In this document: in pieces, positions 9,286 to 18,873 of the stretch | Layout: the number at the start of each line of letters is the position of its first letter | Position numbering within the stretch: the stretch's first letter is position 1 | Origin: Rhizobium acidisoli | Lineage (GTDB): Bacteria; Pseudomonadota; Alphaproteobacteria; Rhizobiales; Rhizobiaceae | Length of the DNA: 64,000 nt | Assembly: GCF_002531755.2 (NCBI RefSeq) | Contig: NZ_CP034998.1 | Location: forward strand, 372,001 to 436,000 | Reading direction: 5' to 3' | The notes under the pieces: generated by a model | Told to the model about the DNA's origin: nothing | Databases searched by the model: none | What the model saw: only the letters and a program-made list of their open reading frames with translations | Translations under genes and position numbers: made by a program

Positions 9286-11133
9286 ATGCTGCGCCTTTTT
9301 TCTACCTCGATCGTCCGCCAGATCGTTGCGATCACGCTGTTTCTGCTGGCGATCAGCACGGCCGCCATCGTCGGCGTAACCTATTATAATCTCAGCCGTT
9401 ACGTCATGGACGGGGCCGTCTCCGACGCCAGAGATGCCACCCGCGCCATGGCCGTCCTCTACGGCGCGGCCGATCAGGCGGCAAAGATCGAGCTGAAAGA
9501 CAATGGGCTTTCCACCGTCACGGAAGACGCCATCCCCGCCCTTGCCGATCATTCGCTGGTCGACCGCACGGCGCAGTCGATCGCCGGTGTTGCCACAATC
9601 TTCCAGAAGCAGGGCGGCGACTACGTCCGCATCTCCACCAACGTCAAGAAGGAAAACGGCGACCGCGCCGTCGGCACCAAGCTGGTCGCCGAGCATCCCG
9701 CTCAGCCGGTTCTCGCCAGGGGCGAAGCCTATTACGGCCAGGCCGAGCTTTTCGGCCGCAAGTTCATGACGGGTTATTTCCCGGTCAAGAACGCATCGAA
9801 TGCCAATGTCGGCATTCTTTTCATCGGCATTCCGATGGAGGTCTATTATCAGCGCATGTATGAGCTGCAGATGCTGGTCCTTGGCGTCGGCGCCATCGTC
9901 ATGCTCCTCGTCGGCGTTCTTGCCTTCTATGCGATCCGCCTGTCGGTGAAGCCTTTGCAGGCGCTGACCGCGAGCGTTCACGCGATTTCCTCAGGCGATC
10001 TCGACGGCGCGATCCCCTGCGTCGAGAAGAAGAACGAGTTCGGCGATATCGGCCGGGCCTTGGCGCTGTTCCGCGACAGCGCCCGCGCCAGGCGCGATCT
10101 GGAAACCCAGGCAGCCGAACAGCGCGCCTTGAGCGATGCCGAACGCGCCAGGAACGATGCCGACAAGCGCTCGCTCGACAGCCAGATCGACTTTGCCGTC
10201 AACCAGCTTGCCGCCGGCCTCGGACGCCTGTCGCAGGGCGATGTTTCCGAAACGATCGGCACGCCCTTCGTCGGCCGGCTGGAGCAGCTGCGTGTCGATT
10301 TCAACGCTTCGCTGCTGCGGCTCCAGGATACGCTCTCCGGTATCCGTGACAGCGCCTCGACCATCCAGCGCAACAGCGGCGCCGTCTCGGTTTCAGCAAG
10401 TGAGCTTTCGAAGCGCACCGAGGCGCAGGCGGCAAATCTCGAAGAAACCGCCGCCGCGGTGGAGGAGATCACCGTCACGGTTCGCTCTTCCGCCGAGCGC
10501 GCCCGCGAAGCCAACAGCGTCGTGGCCGCGACCAAGAAGACGGCCGACAATTCCGGCGCCGTCGTCGGCGATGCCGTCGCCGCCATGGAGCGCATCGAAG
10601 AGGCCTCGCAACGCATCGAGCAGATCATCGAGGTGATCGACGATATCGCCTTCCAGACCAACCTGCTGGCGCTCAACGCCGGCATCGAGGCGGCCCGCGC
10701 CGGCGAGGCAGGCAAGGGTTTTGCCGTCGTCGCCCAGGAGGTCCGCGAACTCGCCCAGCGTTCGGCCGATGCGGCGCGTGAGATCAAGTCGCTGATCGAG
10801 ACCTCCAGCCGCGAGGTGACGGTGGGCTCCGAACTTGTTCAGAAGACCGGCAGCGTCCTTGCGGCGATCAGCCATGAGATCATCGCGATCAGCGGCCATG
10901 TCGAGACCATCGCCACCGCAAGCCGCGATCAGTCGGCAGCACTGCAGGAGGTCAACGGTTCGGTGAACGCCATGGACCAGATGACTCAGAAGAACGCCTC
11001 GATGGTGGCCGAGACCACGCAGGCAAGCCGCCTGCTTGCCGGCGAGGCCGATACGCTGATGGCGCTGATCGAGCGCTTCCGGATCATTGCCGAGCCCGCT
11101 GCCGCTCACCTTGGGACAAGGAAGGTCGCCTGA
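9286..11133 (+). CDS. Methyl-accepting chemotaxis protein with periplasmic Cache-type domain
   Basis: A 615-aa chemoreceptor. TM1 is at residues 9-31 (IVAITLFLLAISTAAIVGV), followed by a periplasmic domain of about 165 residues that fits the single-Cache (Cache_3/Cache_2 fusion) type, with VATIFQKQGGDYVRISTN and FPVKNASNANVGILFIG. TM2 is near 195-217, then HAMP and a signalling domain with tip DIAFQTNLLALNAGIEAARAG near residue 455. Cache domains usually bind small carboxylates or amino acids. The ATG at 9286 follows a GGGGG tract; an in-frame TTG just before it is less likely. The signalling half is closely related to that of the preceding receptor. Its 3' end overlaps a small convergent gene by 28 nt. 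Confidence 0.93.
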   Translation: MLRLFSTSIVRQIVAITLFLLAISTAAIVGVTYYNLSRYVMDGAVSDARDATRAMAVLYGAADQAAKIELKDNGLSTVTEDAIPALADHSLVDRTAQSIAGVATIFQKQGGDYVRISTNVKKENGDRAVGTKLVAEHPAQPVLARGEAYYGQAELFGRKFMTGYFPVKNASNANVGILFIGIPMEVYYQRMYELQMLVLGVGAIVMLLVGVLAFYAIRLSVKPLQALTASVHAISSGDLDGAIPCVEKKNEFGDIGRALALFRDSARARRDLETQAAEQRALSDAERARNDADKRSLDSQIDFAVNQLAAGLGRLSQGDVSETIGTPFVGRLEQLRVDFNASLLRLQDTLSGIRDSASTIQRNSGAVSVSASELSKRTEAQAANLEETAAAVEEITVTVRSSAERAREANSVVAATKKTADNSGAVVGDAVAAMERIEEASQRIEQIIEVIDDIAFQTNLLALNAGIEAARAGEAGKGFAVVAQEVRELAQRSADAAREIKSLIETSSREVTVGSELVQKTGSVLAAISHEIIAISGHVETIATASRDQSAALQEVNGSVNAMDQMTQKNASMVAETTQASRLLAGEADTLMALIERFRIIAEPAAAHLGTRKVA

Positions 11134-11342
11134 GGCGCGCAGCCGCAACTGCCGCCGGATTGCGCCGCAGCTTTGCGGCGTCGTCTGAGACTGAGATCGA
11201 GCGAGGTCAGCCAGGCGGCGAAATTGACGAGACCGCTGTCGCCGAACTCGGCATAGAACCGATCCTCGTCGGTCTTGCCTCTGCCCGGCCTGCAAGTGTG
11301 CCGATATCCCTGGGTGGCTGCGATGGTGATCAGATCGATCAT
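11106..11342 (-). CDS. Small hypothetical protein, 78 aa
   Basis: A 78-aa protein starting MIDLITIAATQGYRHTCRPG with an AAAGGA ribosome site 7 nt before the ATG, which sets the start despite a longer open frame. The middle reads FYAEFGDSGLVNFAAWL and the C-terminal part is basic (SLRRRRK). No known domain is evident. It is divergent from the LysR gene at 11432, sharing an 89-nt intergenic region, the usual place for a LysR target. Its 3' end overlaps the chemoreceptor gene tail to tail by 28 nt. Confidence 0.6.
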   Translation of the reverse strand: MIDLITIAATQGYRHTCRPGRGKTDEDRFYAEFGDSGLVNFAAWLTSLDLSLRRRRKAAAQSGGSCGCAPQATFLVPR

Positions 11343-11431
11343 GGCGATGTCCTTTCTGTAGAAGACATCTGCTGATTTAGGCATCGAATATCTCTTCATA
11401 AACAGGGAAAATCCCGCTATGTTTTTCAACG

Positions 11432-12301
11432 ATGAAAAACGCGAATTGGGATTCCTACCAGCTTTTCCTGCAGGTCGCCCGCCTCGGCGGCCTGACGGGG
11501 GCAAGCACGGCGAGCGGGCTCAGCCCTGCGACCGTCGGCAGGCGCATGCTCGATCTCGAACAGGAGGTCGGCCGCGCCTTGTTTTCACGCAGCCAGACCG
11601 GCTACCGCCTGACCCAGGATGGCCAGGCGCTGCTCGATCACCTTCAGGAGATGGAGGCCGCCGCCCGCAAGGTGGAGGCGTGGCGGCAATCGGGCGACGG
11701 CGGCACGACCGTCAGGATCGCCACCGGCACCTGGGTCGCCTGGCTGCTGACCGAGAATTTCGCCGCCATCCGCATGCCGGGCGACGGCTTTGCCATTTCG
11801 CTCACCATCGGCGAGGCGCGGGCGAGTCTTGCCTATCGCGAGAGCGATATCGGTATTCGCGCCTTCGAGCCGGAGGAGGCCAATCTTGCCGCCCGCCGGC
11901 TCGGCGAGGTCGCCTATGCCGTCTATATCAGACGCAACGCTGCCGAGACCGATGAGCGCTGGATTGCCGTTGCCGAGGAGGAGGCGATCTCCGCCTATCT
12001 GCGCTGGCCGCACGCCAATGCCGCCGCCGCGATCGTCGCCACCGTCAACCGCCCGCGTTCGCTGCCCGATCTGGTGCGCGCCGGTGCCGGCAAGGCGGTG
12101 CTTCCCTGTTTTGTCGGCGATCTCCATCCCGATTTGCAGCGCCTTGGCGGCGAGCTTGCGGAATTGCGCCACGCGCAATGGATCGTCATGAACGCCGAGG
12201 ACCGCCATCGCCCGGAAATCCGCACGGTCGCCGACCGCATGACCAAGCTGATCAGAAGTTATGCCGATCTCTTCGCCGGAAAACGGCCGAGCCGCGGCTG
12301 A
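11432..12301 (+). CDS. LysR-family transcriptional regulator
   Basis: A 289-aa regulator. The N-terminal winged helix-turn-helix covers residues 1-62 (WDSYQLFLQVARLGGLTGAS, then GLSPATVGRRMLDLEQEVG), followed by a substrate-binding-like effector domain. No Shine-Dalgarno sequence precedes the ATG. Instead the start codon sits in an inverted repeat (gtttttca 11421-11428, tgaaaaac 11433-11440), which could be an operator or an RNA hairpin that limits translation. The likely target is the divergent 78-aa gene, by analogy with other LysR pairs. The effector is unknown. Confidence 0.9.
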   Translation: MKNANWDSYQLFLQVARLGGLTGASTASGLSPATVGRRMLDLEQEVGRALFSRSQTGYRLTQDGQALLDHLQEMEAAARKVEAWRQSGDGGTTVRIATGTWVAWLLTENFAAIRMPGDGFAISLTIGEARASLAYRESDIGIRAFEPEEANLAARRLGEVAYAVYIRRNAAETDERWIAVAEEEAISAYLRWPHANAAAAIVATVNRPRSLPDLVRAGAGKAVLPCFVGDLHPDLQRLGGELAELRHAQWIVMNAEDRHRPEIRTVADRMTKLIRSYADLFAGKRPSRG

Positions 12302-12314
12302 ATATTACGATAAG

Positions 12315-12341
12315 GCCCGCGCATTTCTTAGGTGCGCGGGC
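12315..12341. terminator. Hairpin between convergent LysR and aceA-linked genes
   Basis: 9-bp GC-rich arms (gcccgcgca 12315-12323; tgcgcgggc 12333-12341) with a 9-nt loop, followed by gttctcctt. It lies 13 nt after the LysR stop and 7 nt from the stop of the convergent small gene, so it may serve both. Confidence 0.6.
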
Positions 12342-12348
12342 GTTCTCC

Positions 12349-12585
12349 TTAATGACGGTTGGTGACGACGACGGGGATCAGCAGGTCGCCCCAGTTGCCG
12401 TCACCGCCGTGATGGCGGGCCGAGCGCACCAGCTCGACCGAGACGCCGGCCTCGACCGCCTTCATGACCGATTGGTTCAGCCGATGCAGGTCGTTGGCGA
12501 GCATGCGGATCGTCGTCTGCTGATCCTCGCTCATGCTGGTCGATTGTTCCTCGGCCCGTTCTCGGACGCGTGAAATGGATGCCAT
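12349..12585 (-). CDS. Small hypothetical protein downstream of isocitrate lyase, 78 aa
   Basis: A 78-aa protein beginning MASISRVRERAEEQSTS, with a strong GAGGAGGAG ribosome site 7 nt before the ATG. It looks helical and amphipathic in the first 50 residues (MLANDLHRLNQSVMKAVEAG) and ends in a conserved-looking GDGNWGDLLIPVVVTNRH. It begins 21 nt after the aceA stop on the same strand, so it is probably co-transcribed with aceA. I do not recognise a family; a role linked to acetate growth is inference from position only. Confidence 0.75.
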   Translation of the reverse strand: MASISRVRERAEEQSTSMSEDQQTTIRMLANDLHRLNQSVMKAVEAGVSVELVRSARHHGGDGNWGDLLIPVVVTNRH

Positions 12586-12606
12586 GACTTTCTCCTCCTC
12601 TTTGCT

Positions 12607-13878
<1,272 letters not shown>

Positions 13879-13896
<18 letters not shown>

Positions 13897-14054
13897 GCTG
13901 ATCTCCTCACTAAAAATCGATATCGCGGGTGTTGATGACAAGATTGACAATATCGCCCGGCATGGCCAGGAAAACCTTTGATTTCCGGCTAGGAAAGAGG
14001 TTAAGATGACGAGGATTGACAGAACGGCGCTGTGAATTTGTAAAATTTTGTAAA
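13879..14054. promoter_or_regulatory. aceA/RamB-like divergent control region with TTTGTAAA repeats
   Basis: TTTGTAAA occurs three times in one orientation: at 14037-14044 and 14047-14054 (10 bp apart, so on the same helix face) just before the regulator gene, and at 13879-13886 inside the first codons of aceA. RamB of actinobacteria binds AAAGTTTGCAAA-type sites, so these could be operator half-sites for the adjacent regulator. This is inference. Confidence 0.45.
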
Positions 14055-14088
14055 TGTTGACGCCGCGGGCCTGTCAAAGGGTGTGACA

Positions 14089-15498
14089 ATGGCGGAACGC
14101 AAAATATTCGCAGGCCCGAAATTGCGGCGCATCCGCAATGCGCTGGCGCTGACCCAGACCGCCATGGCCGAGGCGCTGGAAATATCGCCCTCCTATCTGA
14201 ACCTGATCGAGCGCAACCAGCGGCCGCTGACGGTGCAGCTGCTGTTGAAGCTCGCGGCCGTCTACAGGGTCGATCTGGAGGAGCTGCGCGGGCAGACCGG
14301 CGGCAGTCTCGGCCAGCTGAAGGAGGTCTTTGCCGATCCGCTGCTATTGGGCGAACTGCCTGGCGACCAGGAACTGGTCGAGGTGGCCGAAGCCGCACCC
14401 AACGCGGCAAGCGGCATGATCAAGCTCTACCGCGCCTATCGGGAGCAGGCGGCAAGGCTGTCCGATCTGACGGCGCTGATGGCGGCAGAAGGCCACGCGC
14501 CTGTTGCCGCCGGCCGTTTGCCGCTCGACGAGGTGCGCGAGACGTTGGAACGACGCTCGGCCTATTTCGGGCGGATCGAGACGGCGGCGGAAGCCTTTGC
14601 CGCAACGCTTCCCGGCGGCCTCGATCTTGCTGCCGGGCTGAAGGATTGGCTGCGCGCAGAGCGCGGCATCGCGGTGCGGGTCCTGCCGGTGCACGTCATG
14701 CCGGATCTGCGCCGCCGTTTCGATCGCCATTCGATGCGCCTTTTCATCTCGGAGCGCCTGTCGCCGGCCGACCGCGCCCATGAAATCGCCGTTGAGGCGG
14801 CGACGCTTGCCTTGTTGCCGGCCATCGACGCCGAACTCGACGATCTCCAGCTCTCCTCGGCCGAGGCGCGCCGCATCGCCCGCTTCGAGCTTGCCCGCAT
14901 CGCCGCCCTGGCGCTGGCGATGCCCTATGAGGCCTTCCTGTCCGCGGCGAAGACGACACGCTACGATATCGACATTCTGCGCGCCCGCTTCGGCGTCTCC
15001 TTCGGCCATGCCGCCGCACGCCTGACGATGCTGCAGCGCCCGGGTGCCGCCGCCATTCCCTTCTTCCTGATCGAGATCGATGCCGCGGGCCACCGGCTGC
15101 GCCGGGCAGGCGCCCAGGGTTTTCCACAGGCCCGCTTCGGCGGCGGCTGTCCGAAGCTCAATCTCCACGCCGCCTTCCTGCAGCCGGGCCAGATCCTGGC
15201 CGAGACCGTGGTCATGCCCGACGGTGCCTCCTTCCTGACGGTTGCCCGCACGCTGGAGGGCCCGAGCGTCGAATTCGGCGAAAGGCTGAGGCGCACCGCT
15301 ATCCTGATCGGTTGCGACGCTGCCCTCGGCGAGGCACTGATCTATGGCCAGGCGACGGCGCTCGAGCCGGTGGCGATCGGCCCGGCCTGCCGCCTTTGCG
15401 AGCGGCGCGGCTGCCTTTCCCGGGCCGAGCCGCCGGTGACGCGGCCGCTCGGGCTCGACGAGATGGTGGCGGGGCTCAGCGCCTTCGATTTCCAGTGA
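14089..15498 (+). CDS. XRE-family regulator with ScfR/DUF2083 domain (RamB-like)
   Basis: A 469-aa regulator. An XRE helix-turn-helix lies at residues 10-65 (LRRIRNALALTQTAMAEALE, SYLNLIERNQRPLT). It is followed by an IrrE-N-like segment around 235-300 (HEIAVEAATLALLPAID) and a C-terminal DUF2083 domain with the cysteine motif CRLCERRGCLSRAEP near residue 435. Relatives include RamB and MccR, which respond to acyl-CoA metabolites and control acetate, propionate or methylcitrate genes. Divergence from aceA fits that role. The ATG at 14089 has AAAGGG 7 nt upstream, better than the GTG at 14083. Confidence 0.88.
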   Translation: MAERKIFAGPKLRRIRNALALTQTAMAEALEISPSYLNLIERNQRPLTVQLLLKLAAVYRVDLEELRGQTGGSLGQLKEVFADPLLLGELPGDQELVEVAEAAPNAASGMIKLYRAYREQAARLSDLTALMAAEGHAPVAAGRLPLDEVRETLERRSAYFGRIETAAEAFAATLPGGLDLAAGLKDWLRAERGIAVRVLPVHVMPDLRRRFDRHSMRLFISERLSPADRAHEIAVEAATLALLPAIDAELDDLQLSSAEARRIARFELARIAALALAMPYEAFLSAAKTTRYDIDILRARFGVSFGHAAARLTMLQRPGAAAIPFFLIEIDAAGHRLRRAGAQGFPQARFGGGCPKLNLHAAFLQPGQILAETVVMPDGASFLTVARTLEGPSVEFGERLRRTAILIGCDAALGEALIYGQATALEPVAIGPACRLCERRGCLSRAEPPVTRPLGLDEMVAGLSAFDFQ

Positions 15499-15624
15499 TT
15501 GTGAAATCATTGAAGGCGCAGGATTTTGCGCTTGTGGGCTGTGAAATTCCTTCTTAGTCTGCTGGCAAAACCAGAGGGAAAAGATGTCCGGGGGTGCGGG
15601 CTCTTTGAACAAACAGGAGAAGTC

Positions 15625-16722
15625 ATGAGGTCAATCATTGCAAGTGTGACGGCCGCCGCCGTTGCCGCGCTGCTTACCGCCGCGCCGGCCTTTGCGCAGG
15701 ATCGCGTCGTCAATGTCTACAACTGGTCGGATTATATCGACGACAGCATCCTTGCCGACTTCACCAAGGAAACCGGCATCAAAGTCGTCTACGACACTTT
15801 CGATTCCAACGAGACCGTGGAAACCAAGCTGCTGGCCGGCGGCACCGGTTATGACGTCGTCGTTCCCACAGCCGACTTCCTGCAGCGTCAGATCCAGGCC
15901 GGCGTCTTCCAGAAGCTCGACAAGTCGAAACTGCCGAACCTCTCCAACATGTGGGATGTGATCCAGCAGCGCACCGCCGAATACGACCCGGGCAATGAGC
16001 ACGCAGTCGATTACATGTGGGGCACCGACGGCATCGGCTACAATGTCAAGAAGGTCGCAGAAATCCTCGGTCCCGATGCCAAGCCCGGCCTCGAAGTGAT
16101 CTTCGATCCGAAGGTCGCCGCAAAGTTCAAGGATTGCGGCATCTATGTTCTCGACACGCCGAAGGACGTCATCACCACGGCGTTTCGCTATCTCGGCCTC
16201 GACCCGAACTCCACCAAGGCCGAGGATTTCAAGAAGGCCGAAGAGCTGCTGACGGCCGCCCGCCCCTATGTCCGCAAGTTCCATTCGTCCGAATATATCA
16301 ATGCGCTTGCCAACGGCGACATCTGCATCGCCTTCGGCTATTCCGGCGACATGCTGCAGGCGCGCGACCGTGCGGCCGAAGCTAAGAACGGCGTCGAGGT
16401 CAATTATTCGGTTCCCCCGCAGGGCGCCCAGATGTGGTTCGACATGATGGCCATCCCCGCCGATGCGCCTCACGTCGCCGAAGCCCACGAATTCCTGAAC
16501 TACATGATGAAGCCCGAGGTCATCGCCAAGGCGAGCGATCACACCTTCTATGCCAACGGCAACAAGGCCTCGCAGCAGTTCGTCAGCAAGGATATTCTGG
16601 AAGACCCGGCCGTCTATCCCACAGAGGCGGTGATGAAGAACCTCTTCACGGTCAAACCGTGGGATCCGAAAACGCAGCGCCTGGGGACGCGTCTCTGGAC
16701 GAAGGTCGTCACCGGCCAGTAA
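15625..16722 (+). CDS. potF: Putrescine/polyamine ABC transporter, periplasmic binding protein (PotF-like)
   Basis: A 365-aa secreted binding protein. A signal peptide covers residues 1-25 (MRSIIASVTAAAVAALLTAA, ending AFAQ), then the PotD/PotF signature VVNVYNWSDYIDDSILADF begins the mature domain, and VDYMWGTDGIGYNVKKV follows. It captures putrescine or a related polyamine and passes it to the downstream permeases. I chose the ATG at 15625, which has AGGAGA 5 nt upstream and exposes the signal peptide; a 33-codon extension is spurious. It is first of a four-gene operon, with a stable hairpin after the stop. Confidence 0.92.
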   Translation: MRSIIASVTAAAVAALLTAAPAFAQDRVVNVYNWSDYIDDSILADFTKETGIKVVYDTFDSNETVETKLLAGGTGYDVVVPTADFLQRQIQAGVFQKLDKSKLPNLSNMWDVIQQRTAEYDPGNEHAVDYMWGTDGIGYNVKKVAEILGPDAKPGLEVIFDPKVAAKFKDCGIYVLDTPKDVITTAFRYLGLDPNSTKAEDFKKAEELLTAARPYVRKFHSSEYINALANGDICIAFGYSGDMLQARDRAAEAKNGVEVNYSVPPQGAQMWFDMMAIPADAPHVAEAHEFLNYMMKPEVIAKASDHTFYANGNKASQQFVSKDILEDPAVYPTEAVMKNLFTVKPWDPKTQRLGTRLWTKVVTGQ

Positions 16723-16731
16723 TGCAGCTTT

Positions 16732-16760
16732 AGGCCCGGACGGAAACGTCCGGGCCTTTC
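16732..16760 (+). terminator. Intercistronic hairpin after potF
   Basis: 11-bp perfect arms (aggcccggacg 16732-16742; cgtccgggcct 16747-16757) with a GAAA tetraloop, followed by only TTTC. It could end part of the transcripts or protect the potF message, giving more binding protein than permease. Confidence 0.7.
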
Positions 16761-16811
16761 AATTACCGGCCCGGGTGGAGGCCGGAAAAAACCTTGTATT
16801 CGGGGAATAAT

Positions 16812-17954
16812 ATGAAGTCTCTCGGCAATATCCGCCGCGCTTTTGCGCCTTGGACCGATCCCTCTGCAAAACCCTTCATTGCATTCAAGAATGTTACCAA
16901 GCGCTTCGGCGATTTTACCGCCGTCGACGATCTGTCGCTGAATATCTATCACCGCGAATTCTTCGCGCTGCTCGGCGCGTCGGGCTGCGGCAAGTCCACG
17001 CTGCTGCGCATGCTTGCCGGCTTCGAGCAGCCGACCTCCGGCGAGATCGTGCTCGACGGCACCGATATGGCCGGCACGCCGCCCTACAAGCGGCCGGTCA
17101 ACATGATGTTCCAGTCCTATGCGCTTTTCCCGCACATGACGGTTGAGAAGAATATCGCCTTCGGCCTGAAGCAGGACGGGATGGCCAAGGATGAAATGAC
17201 CGACCGCGTCGCGCAGATGCTGAAGCTCGTCAAGCTCGAGCAGTTCGCCTCGCGCAAGCCGAACCAGCTTTCCGGCGGCCAGCGTCAGCGCGTGGCGCTC
17301 GCTCGCTCGCTCGCCAAGCGCCCGAAGGTGCTGCTGCTCGACGAACCGCTCGGCGCGCTCGACAAGAAGCTGCGCGAGGAAACCCAGTTCGAACTGATGG
17401 ATCTGCAGCAGAGCCTCGGCCTGACCTTCGTGGTCGTCACCCATGACCAGGAAGAGGCGATGACCATGGCAGACCGCATCGCCGTCATGAGCCACGGCAA
17501 GGTCGTGCAGGTTGCCACACCGGCGGAGATCTACGAAGCGCCGAATTCCCGCTTCGTTGCGGACTTCATCGGCGACGTGAATATCTTCGACGGCAAGGTC
17601 GCCTCATCCGGCAACGGCACCGTCGAGATATCGGTCGACAGCGGCTTCAGCGTGCGCGTCGCCGCCTCCGAGACACCGCCGGCCGGCAGCGCCGTCGGCT
17701 TCGCCATCCGGCCGGAAAAGATGCGGGTCTTGCGTCAAGCGCCCGCCAATGCTTCGGTCAACGCCGCCCGCGGAGAGCTCTGGGATATCGCCTATCTCGG
17801 TGACATGACCGTCTTCCATGTGAAATTGCAGAGCGGCAAGATCGTCAAGGCCTCGTCCCTCAATGCGCAGCGCTCCGTCGACGATCCCTTCACCTACGAC
17901 CAGGAAGTCTGGATCTCGTTCGACGAGAACGCCGGCGTTCTTTTGAAGGATTGA
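16812..17954 (+). CDS. potG: Putrescine ABC transporter ATP-binding protein (PotG-like)
   Basis: A 380-aa ATPase that powers polyamine import. Walker A GASGCGKST lies near residue 60, signature LSGGQRQRVALARSLA near 157, Walker B VLLLDEPLGALD near 177, and the switch histidine VVTHDQEEAM near 213. A C-terminal TOBE domain follows (residues 265-375). The ATG at 16812 follows GGGGAA; an upstream TTG adds six residues and is less likely. The stop is 4 nt before potH. Confidence 0.93.
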   Translation: MKSLGNIRRAFAPWTDPSAKPFIAFKNVTKRFGDFTAVDDLSLNIYHREFFALLGASGCGKSTLLRMLAGFEQPTSGEIVLDGTDMAGTPPYKRPVNMMFQSYALFPHMTVEKNIAFGLKQDGMAKDEMTDRVAQMLKLVKLEQFASRKPNQLSGGQRQRVALARSLAKRPKVLLLDEPLGALDKKLREETQFELMDLQQSLGLTFVVVTHDQEEAMTMADRIAVMSHGKVVQVATPAEIYEAPNSRFVADFIGDVNIFDGKVASSGNGTVEISVDSGFSVRVAASETPPAGSAVGFAIRPEKMRVLRQAPANASVNAARGELWDIAYLGDMTVFHVKLQSGKIVKASSLNAQRSVDDPFTYDQEVWISFDENAGVLLKD

Positions 17955-17958
17955 GATC

Positions 17959-18870
17959 ATGGGCAAGCTCACCTCTGGCCTCTACAACCGGCTCGTCATC
18001 ACCATCCCTTATGCCTGGCTGCTGCTCTTCTTCCTGGCGCCGTTCTTCATCGTCTTCCGCATTTCGCTGTCGACGACGGCAATCGCCATGCCGCCTTACG
18101 AGCCGGTTTTCTCGCTTGCCGACGGCTGGGCCGGGCTCTGGAGCAAGATCGGCGAGCTGTCTTTCGACAATTACGCCTACCTCACCGACGATGCGCTCTA
18201 TTTCAATGCCTATATCTCGAGCGTGGTGATTGCCGGGATCTCCACTTTCCTCACATTGCTGATCGCCTATCCGATCGCCTATGGCATGGCGCAGGCGCCG
18301 CGCACCATTCGCCCGACGCTGGTGATGCTGGTCATCCTGCCGTTCTGGACGAGCTTCCTGATCCGCGTTTATTCCTGGATCGCCATCCTGAAGCCGGAAG
18401 GGCTTCTCAACCAGCTTCTCCAGTCGCTGCACATCATCGACAGCCCGCTGATCATCCTCAACACCACCACCGCCGTCTATATCGGCATCGTCTATTCCTA
18501 TCTGCCGTTCATGGTGCTGCCGCTCTATTCGGCGCTGGAAAAGATGGATGGCACGCTGATCGAGGCTGCCCAGGATCTCGGTTGCACGCCGATTAGGGCC
18601 TTCTGGCGCGTCACCTTTCCGCTGTCGATCCCCGGTGTCGTGGCTGGCTGCATGCTGGTCTTCATTCCCGCTGTCGGTGAGTTCGTCATTCCCGACCTGC
18701 TCGGCGGTTCGCAGACGCTGATGATCGGCAAGACGCTCTGGAACGAGTTCAACGCCAACCGCGACTGGCCGGTCTCCTCGGCGGTGGCAACGATCCTGCT
18801 GATGATCCTGGTGATCCCGATCGTCTTCTTCCAGAACGCCCAGGCCAAGGCCGAAGAGCGGGGGAAATAA
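17959..18870 (+). CDS. potH: Putrescine ABC transporter permease (PotH-like)
   Basis: A 303-aa integral membrane protein with about six transmembrane segments. TM1 is at residues 14-36 (YAWLLLFFLAPFFIVFRISL), and the permease EAA loop is near 198-215 (EAAQDLGCTPIRAFWRVTFP). It forms half of the membrane channel of the polyamine importer. A large periplasmic loop follows TM1, as in E. coli PotH. It starts 4 nt after potG and ends 3 nt before potI. Confidence 0.93.
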   Translation: MGKLTSGLYNRLVITIPYAWLLLFFLAPFFIVFRISLSTTAIAMPPYEPVFSLADGWAGLWSKIGELSFDNYAYLTDDALYFNAYISSVVIAGISTFLTLLIAYPIAYGMAQAPRTIRPTLVMLVILPFWTSFLIRVYSWIAILKPEGLLNQLLQSLHIIDSPLIILNTTTAVYIGIVYSYLPFMVLPLYSALEKMDGTLIEAAQDLGCTPIRAFWRVTFPLSIPGVVAGCMLVFIPAVGEFVIPDLLGGSQTLMIGKTLWNEFNANRDWPVSSAVATILLMILVIPIVFFQNAQAKAEERGK

Positions 18871-18873
18871 GCC

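Noticed and set aside
15500..15547. Two TGTGAAAT copies 40 bp apart before potF
   Set aside because: Short and AT-rich; no dyad and no known regulator to link them to.
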